The translations under genes were made by a program, and so were the position numbers. A DNA stretch of 56,259 nucleotides from Bryobacterales bacterium. GTDB taxonomy: Bacteria; Acidobacteriota; Terriglobia; Bryobacterales; Bryobacteraceae. The notes under the pieces are model-generated. The model was not told where the DNA came from and searched no databases. It saw only the letters and a program-made list of their open reading frames with translations. The DNA is taken from assembly GCA_020851555.1 (NCBI GenBank), contig JADZCM010000013.1, positions 1 to 56,259 on the forward strand, in the 5' to 3' direction. Each line of letters opens with the position of its first letter. Within the stretch, counting starts at the first letter, position 1. Positions 8,739 through 14,712 of the stretch are shown here, piece after piece.

Positions 8739-9644
8739 TCAATTCCCTCCCCTGCGCCCGCCGGTAACGTCCACCACGTCCACGCGCTTGTTACTGTCGC
8801 GGGAGACGCCCACGATGAGGAACTCCAGCGGTTCGCCGCCCGTGTTCTCGAAGGAGTGGACGTCGGCGAGCTGTATGGGGATGGCATCGCCGGAACGGAT
8901 CGCCACGGTCTCGGGCGGGGAGCCTTGGGCCGAAACCGTCACGGTTCCCTGCCCGTTCATGACGTAGTAGAACTCGGCGACCTCACGGTGCATCTGCGGA
9001 CCGGCGGACGCGGCGGGCGGGATCAGAAGATGATCCACGTACGCCCAGGCGGTCCGGAAGACATTTGTGTCGAGGGCGCGCCGGTACTGCACGATTCCCT
9101 TCCCGCCGCCCATCGCGGCGGAGGGCCGGAGCAGCGCACGATCCAGACGCATGAACATGAAGACGGGAATCGGGTCCAGCGCCACGCCCACGCGGGGATC
9201 GCCCAGGTTGAACGCGTCATAGGTTCCGCGCATCGCCGTGACGTTGATGTTCATCCACTCGACGGGCTTGCTGGTGGGGTTGTAGATGGCGTGCGAGTGT
9301 CCCATCCGGCTGGGGGCCCCGGCGGGGCCTTTCAGAAGAGAGGTGCGGCCGTCGATGGTGAACTCGGCCTCCCCGTCGAGGATCACGAACATCTCCTCGC
9401 AGGAGTTGTGGAAGTGGTGCCCGATCCCGCTCTTGGGCAGCAGGACGCCCCGGTGCAGGAACTGCAAATTGGTGTCCAGAGCCCTCTGGTCGAGCAGCGT
9501 CATGTAGTTGAGCTCACCGGCCCCGTCGTGGACCGCTTTGGATAGCCGGTACTGCGAGGGGTCGGTGTGGGCGATGCGCTGAGCCAGCGGTTCCCGGGCA
9601 AGAACGGGAAACGACAGAACCAGCAGAAAAATGAGCGCTCTCAT
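8739..9644 (-). CDS. exported bicupin protein
   Basis: The protein has 301 residues with a signal peptide (MRALIFLLVLSFPVLA). The first cupin barrel spans about residues 75-140 (GIGHHFHNSCEEMFVILDGEAEF, then HSHAIYNPT). The second spans about 215-290 (MHREVAEFYYVMNGQGTVTV, then DVHSFENTGGEPLEFLIVG). Histidines and glutamates of both barrels could bind a metal. Cupins of this type are often sugar isomerases, lyases or dioxygenases, and the reaction here cannot be assigned. A strong GGAGGAG ribosome site precedes the ATG. Its place between a lactonase-like gene and mannonate dehydratase suggests a step in uronate or sugar-acid breakdown. Confidence 0.82.
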   Translation of the reverse strand: MRALIFLLVLSFPVLAREPLAQRIAHTDPSQYRLSKAVHDGAGELNYMTLLDQRALDTNLQFLHRGVLLPKSGIGHHFHNSCEEMFVILDGEAEFTIDGRTSLLKGPAGAPSRMGHSHAIYNPTSKPVEWMNINVTAMRGTYDAFNLGDPRVGVALDPIPVFMFMRLDRALLRPSAAMGGGKGIVQYRRALDTNVFRTAWAYVDHLLIPPAASAGPQMHREVAEFYYVMNGQGTVTVSAQGSPPETVAIRSGDAIPIQLADVHSFENTGGEPLEFLIVGVSRDSNKRVDVVDVTGGRRGGN

Positions 9645-9659
9645 AACTCCTCCCGTTCA

Positions 9660-9712
9660 CGACAGGCCCGGATGCCTGTCGCTCTAGGTGGCCAGGCGCG
9701 TCTGGCCCCTAG
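9660..9712. repeat. tandem REP-like hairpin pair
   Basis: Two inverted repeats lie side by side in the 64-nt gap between the ABM-like gene and the cupin gene. The first pairs CGACAGGC with GCCTGTCG around a 6-nt loop (9660-9681). The second pairs CTAGG-t-GGCCAG with CTGGCC-CCTAG around a 6-nt loop (9684-9712) and includes the TAG stop of the upstream gene. They look like dispersed intergenic palindromes. No second copy was noticed in this window. Confidence 0.65.
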
Positions 9713-10098
9713 GTCTCGTCAAACAGCACCACGCTGTAGTCTTTGTTCCTGAGCATGCCCTCGATAGGCGGCCAGACCTTCTGGTGCTCGGGCGACTTGA
9801 CCCACGTCTGCCTGAGCTCCTCGTTGCGGTACATCAGTTCAAACCGGTAGTTGATGCCCGGAGGCGCGCTGCCCGTGACCGCGGCGCGGAGCTTGAGCAT
9901 GCGCACGTCGATGTAGCCCTCGAACTTTGCGGCCGTGGGGCGGAAGACGTTGTGGAAATGCTTCAACATCTCCTTTTCTTTTGCCGGGTCAACTGACAGA
10001 TCCACATGGATTTGGATTGGCCGCCCCGTTGCCGCCTGGGTAGCGCTTCCGGCGGCGCCTGCCGCCAGCATGGTCTTCAAACACGTTCTGCGTTTCAT
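9709..10098 (-). CDS. Tat-exported ABM/Dabb-like small protein
   Basis: This protein has 129 residues. It starts MKRRTCLKTMLAAGAAGSATQA, a twin-arginine-like signal. The mature part (about 27-129) has the beta-alpha-beta pattern of antibiotic-biosynthesis-monooxygenase/Dabb-type ferredoxin-like domains: IQIHVDLSVDPAKEKEMLKHF, EGYIDVRMLKLR and YRFELMYRNEELRQTWVKS. Such domains form dimers with a small hydrophobic cavity, and many have no known activity. It follows the SMP-30 gene by 7 nt and so is co-transcribed with it. A role in processing a sugar-derived intermediate is a guess from context. Confidence 0.65.
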   Translation of the reverse strand: MKRRTCLKTMLAAGAAGSATQAATGRPIQIHVDLSVDPAKEKEMLKHFHNVFRPTAAKFEGYIDVRMLKLRAAVTGSAPPGINYRFELMYRNEELRQTWVKSPEHQKVWPPIEGMLRNKDYSVVLFDET

Positions 10099-10105
10099 GG
10101 TCGCC

Positions 10106-11122
10106 TCACTGATACAGAGCCTTCATGCCGGCCACGGCCAACTTGATACGGTACAGGCCGGTTTCCGCCGTGATGTAGAGTGACTTCCCATCGTCTCCCC
10201 AGGCGCAATTGGCCGGGTTCTCGGGGGTCTGGATGGTTCCCAGGTGCTTGCCTTCCGGCGAGTAAACGCGAACTCCGCCGCCACCCGTGGCCCACAGGTT
10301 CCCCAGCGAATCGACCTTCAGCCCGTCGGGCAGTCCGGCAGCCGCCTCGGCAGTCACGTCGGCAAACACTTTTCCGTTACTCACGGATCCATCGGCGGCC
10401 ACATCGTAGCGCATCCAGATTCGCTTCTTTTCGTCGGAATTCGACACGTACAGGGTCTTCTCGTCGGGCGAGAAGGCGATGCCGTTCGGCCGTGTCAGGT
10501 CCTTGACCAGGAGTTGAAGCTTGCCGCCCGCGAGCCGGTACACGCCGTTGAACTTGAGTTCCTTGGCGGGGTCGTCGTCCTGCTTGGGCAGCCCGTAGGG
10601 CGGATCCGTGAAGTAGAGAGATCCGTCGAAGCGGTACACCAGATCGTTGGGGCTGTTCAGTTTCCGGCCCGCGAACCGGTCCACCACCGTGGTCACCGTC
10701 TTGTCCGCCGCGATGCGCACGATGCGGCGGTTGCCGTGCTGGCACAGCAGCACCGCACCGTCTTTATCCGCCGCCATTCCGTTGGGTCCGATGAAACCAC
10801 CGGCCGGCAGGGCATTGCCGTCATAGCCGCCGGGCTTGAGCACCTCGATGACGGTCCCGTCGGGCGACCACTGGCGCACCACGTTCCCCACCACGTCGCT
10901 GAACCAGAGCGCGCCCGAAGGCCGCCACAGCGGCCCTTCGGTGAAGGTGAACCCCCCGGCCACCTTCTCTATCCCGGTGTCCTTGGGAACCAGGGCGTCG
11001 AGGGCCGGGTCCAGCCGCTCGATTGCGCCGACGTAAGCCGGCGGAGCCTGCGTGGGCTTGGGAGCGGTCGAGCAGCCGGCCAGCATCAGCACGGCCGCGA
11101 TGACGAGCGTTGTTCTCAGCAT
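10106..11122 (-). CDS. SMP-30/gluconolactonase-family lipoprotein
   Basis: The protein has 338 residues. It begins MLRTTLVIAAVLMLAGCSTAPK, a type II signal with the lipobox LAGC, so it is probably attached to a membrane on the periplasmic side. The rest is a six-bladed SMP-30/gluconolactonase beta-propeller: GFTFTEGPLWRPSGALWFSD carries the metal-binding Glu of the first blade, and SPNDLVYRFDGSLYFTDPPYG and RPNGIAFSPDEKTLYVSNS carry the Asn and Asp ligands. The family hydrolyses sugar 1,4- or 1,5-lactones to the free acids, which suits the sugar-acid enzymes on either side. Confidence 0.87.
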   Translation of the reverse strand: MLRTTLVIAAVLMLAGCSTAPKPTQAPPAYVGAIERLDPALDALVPKDTGIEKVAGGFTFTEGPLWRPSGALWFSDVVGNVVRQWSPDGTVIEVLKPGGYDGNALPAGGFIGPNGMAADKDGAVLLCQHGNRRIVRIAADKTVTTVVDRFAGRKLNSPNDLVYRFDGSLYFTDPPYGLPKQDDDPAKELKFNGVYRLAGGKLQLLVKDLTRPNGIAFSPDEKTLYVSNSDEKKRIWMRYDVAADGSVSNGKVFADVTAEAAAGLPDGLKVDSLGNLWATGGGGVRVYSPEGKHLGTIQTPENPANCAWGDDGKSLYITAETGLYRIKLAVAGMKALYQ

Positions 11123-11146
11123 GGGAGTCTCCAGTTCTTTCCGGCG

Positions 11147-12049
11147 CTAGGCGTAGATCGGCGCCAGCACCCTGTCGATGTATTCTCTCTGCACCTTGGC
11201 GCTCTCCAGCGGCGAGATGCGTGCGTTGTCCAGATCAATGGTGATCCACCCCCGGTACTTTACGCTCCGCAGAATGCGGTGCAACGCCGGAAAATCGATC
11301 ACCCCGCGGCCCAGTTCGATCACGTTGTCCATGTAACCCTTCAAGCCGCGATGGTATGCGCAGATGTCTTTGTAATGAATGTAGACCAGGCGATTCTTGT
11401 ACTTCTCGAACATCTCCACCGGTTCGCCGCCTCCCATCCAGAGCTGCGCGGTGTCCGGCGCCAGGTTGAAGTATTTCGGGTCGGTCTGCCGCATCAGCAG
11501 GTCGATCTGCCGGGGGTTCTCGATCAGGCCCCCGACGTGCGGATGCACCGATGTTTTGACGTTGTACCCGGTGAGGGCGATGCGGCCGATCTCGTTCACC
11601 ATGGCCGCCATGTTCTTGATGGCCTCGCGCTCGTCCTCCACGTTGGGGCCGGGCGGGCCGAAGACCAGGCGGTCGCACTGAAAGCGCTTCAGGTATCCCA
11701 GGAAGCGGTGGCACTCCTTGCGCAGGCGCTCGCGCTGGTCAACCAGGTGGAACTGGTCTCCCCAGTAAATAGCCGACATCCGCAGCCCGTACTCCGGCGC
11801 GAGGCGCTCCAGGTCCGCCATGTTCTCGTCGTTGACCGGAAGGTTGGCCGTGGTGAACGGCTCGAACCCGTCAAATCCTCCGGCCCTGATGTCGGGCAGG
11901 ATCTCCCGCCAGCGCACCTGCCGGCCGCCGGCCCTGGCGGTCCAGGTCACCGCTCCGAGTCCCCACCTGATGTTACGGTCCGCGGCGGAGGGGGCCGCCG
12001 TCACGGCTGCTGCCGCACCGATGAACGCGCGCCGGCTCCACATGGCCAT
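11147..12049 (-). CDS. exported sugar phosphate isomerase/epimerase-like TIM barrel
   Basis: The protein has 300 residues. The N-terminus (WSRRAFIGAAAAVTAAPSAA) is Tat-like. The mature protein is an AP-endonuclease-2/xylose-isomerase-like barrel: GAVTWTARA, AGGFDGFEPF, VHPHVGGLIENP, APDTAQLWMGGG, LVYIHYKDICAYHRG and a final YRGWITIDLDNARISP. The spaced Glu/His/Asp residues of these blocks are the usual divalent-metal ligands. The family includes inosose dehydratases and ketose epimerases, and the true substrate is unknown. It has its own TATACT box upstream and is followed 24 nt later by the SMP-30 gene. Confidence 0.82.
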   Translation of the reverse strand: MAMWSRRAFIGAAAAVTAAPSAADRNIRWGLGAVTWTARAGGRQVRWREILPDIRAGGFDGFEPFTTANLPVNDENMADLERLAPEYGLRMSAIYWGDQFHLVDQRERLRKECHRFLGYLKRFQCDRLVFGPPGPNVEDEREAIKNMAAMVNEIGRIALTGYNVKTSVHPHVGGLIENPRQIDLLMRQTDPKYFNLAPDTAQLWMGGGEPVEMFEKYKNRLVYIHYKDICAYHRGLKGYMDNVIELGRGVIDFPALHRILRSVKYRGWITIDLDNARISPLESAKVQREYIDRVLAPIYA

Positions 12050-12064
12050 GCCCTTCGGGTCCCC

Positions 12065-12070
12065 AGTATA
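12065..12070 (-). promoter_or_regulatory. -10 box before the sugar isomerase gene
   Basis: TATACT on the minus strand lies 15 nt before the ATG at 12049 and a GAAGGGC ribosome site follows it. No clear -35 hexamer is present. Confidence 0.4.
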
Positions 12071-12086
12071 CAGCAGGTTGCGGATC

Positions 12087-13064
12087 TCAGTACCTCTTCG
12101 ATTTATCCACGACGTTCAGCAGCGGCTCGCCCGCGGCGAACCGCCGGACGTTTTCGGCATAGAGCGAGATGAGGCGCGCCTGCCGGCCCGGGCCCCAGCC
12201 GGACGTGTGCATCGTCATGACGACGTTCGGCAGGTCGTAGATCGGATGCTCGGACGGCGGAGGTTCCTGGGGCATCACGTCCAGGCCGGCGCCCGCGATC
12301 CAGCCCTCCTTCAGCGCCTTCACCAGCGCCATGTCGTCGAAGAGCTTGCCGCGGGAGAGTGCCAGGAAGATGGCGGTCTCCTTCATCCGGCGGAAGATCG
12401 ACTCGTCGAACATCCAGCGCGTGGCCCGGGTCAGCGGAGCGGCGGCCACCAGGACATCGGCCTGGGCTGCCATCTCCGGAAGCCACGACGGATCGCGCAG
12501 TTCCGAGACGAACTCCGGCTTGCCGCCCGTGCGCTCGTCCGTGCCGATAATGCGCATCCCGAACCCGTAGTGGGCCGCGCGTCCGACGGCGCGGCCGATG
12601 CCTCCCATGCCCGCAATCCCCATGATCCGCCCCGAGATCTCCGTGTGATCCGGCGACCGGACCGTCCCGACGGGCTTCCACTCCCGGCGCAGGAACTGAG
12701 GCACGTAGTACCGCGAGATGCCGCGAGTCAGGGCCAACAGCATGCCCATCGCGGTCTCGGCAATGGCGGGAGCAAAGGTCCCGGCGAAATTCGTGATCGT
12801 GAAATCACCCTCGAATACGGCAGGGTCGAGGTCGTCCAGACCGGCCGCACCGGCATGAAACCAGCGCAGGCGTTGCGCCAGAGGAAGTTCGTCGCCCCGA
12901 AGGTCGCCGAAGACGGCGTCCGCTTCGGGGAGCCGCTCGCGGAACTCGGCGCGGCCGGCGCAGATCAGGATCTCGACGGGGACGGCGGCGGCGTCTCGAA
13001 TGCGCCGGATCTCCTCGGGCTCAAACCCATAGGTGGTGACGATGCGCAGTGGCTCGGTGGGCAT
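12087..13064 (-). CDS. D-isomer-specific 2-hydroxyacid dehydrogenase
   Basis: This 325-residue cytosolic oxidoreductase reduces or oxidises a 2-keto/2-hydroxy acid with NAD(P). The Rossmann fingerprint GIAGMGGIGRAVGRAAHYGF sits near residues 140-160. The catalytic triad region reads LSRGKL (Arg), DVMPQEPPP (Glu) and VMTMHTSGWG (His). I chose the ATG at 13064, which has a GGGGAGAGG ribosome region about 10 nt ahead; an upstream in-frame start would add 35 atypical residues. It lies upstream of the sugar isomerase run with a 37-nt gap and lacks the export signals of its neighbours. Confidence 0.88.
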   Translation of the reverse strand: MPTEPLRIVTTYGFEPEEIRRIRDAAAVPVEILICAGRAEFRERLPEADAVFGDLRGDELPLAQRLRWFHAGAAGLDDLDPAVFEGDFTITNFAGTFAPAIAETAMGMLLALTRGISRYYVPQFLRREWKPVGTVRSPDHTEISGRIMGIAGMGGIGRAVGRAAHYGFGMRIIGTDERTGGKPEFVSELRDPSWLPEMAAQADVLVAAAPLTRATRWMFDESIFRRMKETAIFLALSRGKLFDDMALVKALKEGWIAGAGLDVMPQEPPPSEHPIYDLPNVVMTMHTSGWGPGRQARLISLYAENVRRFAAGEPLLNVVDKSKRY

Positions 13065-13331
13065 TGGTTCGGCTACCTCTCCCCTTGCACCTTTAATTTG
13101 GCCGTCCGTCTCTTGCCTGGACGCTCCGGCCGCCGCCGGCAAGGCTCTCTCGATGCAGGCGCCAGTCATGCTGGCTCACCTCCGGCTTCGAGACATTGTA
13201 CCCCGCCGCGCGGGCCCCGGGCCCCGCGCCGCCGTTACCGAACCGCCGCCGCAACCTGCCCGCACTTTCCAGCCGCAGGCTTCATGAAGATCACGTTTCA
13301 CCCTTCCGTCCTTCGCCGCGCGAATTACATC
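13065..13331. other. intergenic stretch upstream of the 2-hydroxyacid dehydrogenase
   Basis: There is no supported gene in this G+C-rich stretch. A minus-strand TACAAT at 13193-13198 might serve the dehydrogenase, but no -35 element accompanies it. Confidence 0.5.
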
Positions 13332-13360
13332 TTGATTTCCCGGAGCCGGAATGGTAGGGT
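13332..13360 (+). promoter_or_regulatory. sigma-70 promoter of the riboswitch transcript
   Basis: TTGATT (13332-13337), a 17-nt spacer and TAGGGT (13355-13360) form a near-consensus promoter. The predicted start at about 13366-13367 coincides with the first stem of the aptamer. Confidence 0.7.
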
Positions 13361-13365
13361 AGAGT

Positions 13366-13433
13366 CACGTGGATCGATTTAGGGCCCGCGAGGGTCTGGC
13401 TAATTGCAACCACGTAAAAAAGTGCTAAAGGCG
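13366..13433 (+). ncRNA. SAM-II-like riboswitch aptamer
   Basis: The segment reproduces the SAM-II plan. Stem P1 pairs ACGTGG (13367-13372) with CCACGT (13410-13415). A GATTT loop motif lies at 13376-13380, TTGCAA at 13404-13409 just before the P1 3' strand, an A-rich link at 13416-13421, and GCTAAAGG at 13424-13431. GGCTAATTGC (13398-13407) can pair with GCTAAAGGC in the pseudoknot sense. An extra GNRA hairpin, GGCCC-GCGA-GGGTC (13383-13396), is inserted in the loop where SAM-II members vary. Spacing between P1 and GATTT is 2-3 nt longer than usual. SAM-V shares the same core and is the main alternative. Confidence 0.7.
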
Positions 13434-13454
13434 AACCGGCTTGAGGGAATTTCG

Positions 13455-13489
13455 ACCCGTGGCGATTCGCTGCGGGTGTTTTGTTTCTT
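13455..13489 (+). terminator. intrinsic terminator of the riboswitch expression platform
   Basis: A 10-bp stem (13455-13464 with 13468-13477, two G-T wobbles, ATT loop) is followed by GTTTTGTTTCTT. It lies between the aptamer and the ATG at 13517. Its 5' arm and loop can pair instead with aptamer bases 13402-13414, giving an antiterminator. An 8-bp pairing of AACCGGCT (13434-13441) with AGCCGGTT (13491-13498) can enclose the hairpin. Confidence 0.8.
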
Positions 13490-13516
13490 GAGCCGGTTGC
13501 GGCCGACGGAGGCTTC

Positions 13517-13852
13517 ATGAACATTGGGCCCGGAACCCGTTACGGCTGTGATCATGCCGCTTTGGTAGGCTGCGAAGGTGAACTGAAAGCGATCTCTATC
13601 GCCGCCGACGCCCGCCACCTCGAGCAGTTGTTGGACGCTCTGGCGGAACTTCCCTTCCCCGTGAATCCCCAGATCCGTCACTCGGGCATGCCGCCGGTGA
13701 CCACGGTGGAATTCCCGGCTTATGCCGCGCAAGTGTCGGAGGTCCGCAGCGCGATTGCGGATCGGGGCTTCGACCCGGCATCCGTGAGCGTCAAGAGCAT
13801 GCTGGACCAGATTCGCGGCGGCGGGAGACGCATCCACTCCGGCGCCTGTTAG
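13517..13852 (+). CDS. small ACT/ferredoxin-like protein under riboswitch control, unknown
   Basis: I do not recognise this 111-residue protein. The ATG at 13517 follows GGAGG by 4 nt and lies 27 nt past the terminator U-tract. From about residue 22 the sequence reads strand-helix-strand-strand-helix-strand: LKAISIAAD, ARHLEQLLDALAELPF, NPQIRH, VTTVEFPAY, AAQVSEVRSAIADRGFD, ASVSVKSM. This is the order of ACT or ferredoxin-like ligand-binding folds. Three cysteines (residues 11, 19 and 111) include two near the N-terminus. There is no signal peptide or membrane segment. Its only visible control is the SAM-II-like switch, so it may sense or handle a methionine-cycle compound. It converges with the DUF1080 gene. 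Confidence 0.6.
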   Translation: MNIGPGTRYGCDHAALVGCEGELKAISIAADARHLEQLLDALAELPFPVNPQIRHSGMPPVTTVEFPAYAAQVSEVRSAIADRGFDPASVSVKSMLDQIRGGGRRIHSGAC

Positions 13853-13902
13853 CCGCCCGGCGGAACCGGCCCGGCCGCACCAATCCGCGCCGGACGGAAG
13901 CG

Positions 13903-14664
13903 CTACTGCGCCGGCTTTTCCTCCAGCGGGCGAAGCCAGATATTCCGGAACCGGATCGGCGTGTTGGGCGCTTCGGGGTGGTAGTGATCCTGGAGGAGCA
14001 GCGGACCCGGCTCGGGATTACAGGCACGGGAACCGGTCACCGGGGTGTGGTCCTGAACCAGCACGCCGTTGAAAAACAGCGTCAGAGAACCGGGTTCGGC
14101 GAATTTCCCGTCCGGTGTGCACTTGGGCGCGTGAAAAACGATGTCGTAGGTCTGCCACTGCTCGGGAGGCAAGGAGGGGTTCACCAGCGGCGAAGACCGG
14201 CCGTACAGGGCTCCCGCACTCCCGTTGGGGTAAGTCGGGTTGTTGTAAGAGTCCAGTACCTGTATCTCGTAACGGCTCTGTAGATACACGCCGCTATTCC
14301 CCTTGGCCTGCCCCTTATGGCCGGGCATGTTGGGAATCGAGAACTCCAGGTGAAGCTGGGCGCTCCCGAACCGCTGTTTCGTGATCAGGTCCTGCGACTT
14401 GCCGCTTTCCTTCGTGACGGAGGTTGAGAGGATAGCGCCGTCCTTGACGACCCAGCGGAGCGCGGCTCCGTCACGGGAGGTCCACTGGGACAGGTCTTTG
14501 CCGTCGAACAGCACAATCGCATCCGATGGCGGCTGCCCCGCCTTCCCCGGGGTGACCACCCGCGGCTGCGGGTCGTCGGGACTGGAGCCGGGCGCGCGTT
14601 TCTGCTCCGGCGCCTGCGCCGCCAGCAGCGCCGCGGCGCCCAACGAAAACAGAAGCTTCGTCAT
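13903..14664 (-). CDS. exported DUF1080 / 3-keto-disaccharide hydrolase-family protein
   Basis: The protein has 253 residues with a signal peptide (MTKLLFSLGAAALLAAQA). The concanavalin-like domain begins with AIVLFDGKDLSQWTS, the signature of this family, and continues with HLEFSIPNMPGHKGQAKGNSGVYLQSRYEIQVLDSY and PPEQWQTYDIVFHAP (shown here as separate blocks). Some family members hydrolyse 3-keto-glycosides, but many are uncharacterised carbohydrate-binding proteins. The family is greatly expanded in Acidobacteria and Planctomycetes. It follows the M20 amidohydrolase gene by 48 nt on the same strand. Confidence 0.85.
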   Translation of the reverse strand: MTKLLFSLGAAALLAAQAPEQKRAPGSSPDDPQPRVVTPGKAGQPPSDAIVLFDGKDLSQWTSRDGAALRWVVKDGAILSTSVTKESGKSQDLITKQRFGSAQLHLEFSIPNMPGHKGQAKGNSGVYLQSRYEIQVLDSYNNPTYPNGSAGALYGRSSPLVNPSLPPEQWQTYDIVFHAPKCTPDGKFAEPGSLTLFFNGVLVQDHTPVTGSRACNPEPGPLLLQDHYHPEAPNTPIRFRNIWLRPLEEKPAQ

Positions 14665-14712
14665 GCTTCTCGCCTTTCGACTACCAATACCACACTCGGA
14701 TCCGGAGCGCGG

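Noticed and set aside
7594..8967. A 457-codon plus-strand frame over the mannonate dehydratase gene
   Set aside because: It is the complement-frame shadow of uxuA and the cupin gene; composition is Arg/His/Val-rich with no recognisable motif.
10244..12172. A 642-codon open frame on the plus strand
   Set aside because: It lies antisense to three well-supported genes (SMP-30, sugar isomerase and part of the dehydrogenase) and its translation shows no domain; long antisense frames are expected at this G+C content.
13441..13491. A possible 16-codon leader peptide starting with TTG just after the aptamer
   Set aside because: It lacks regulatory codons (no Met run) and sits in the terminator hairpin; the riboswitch explanation is simpler.
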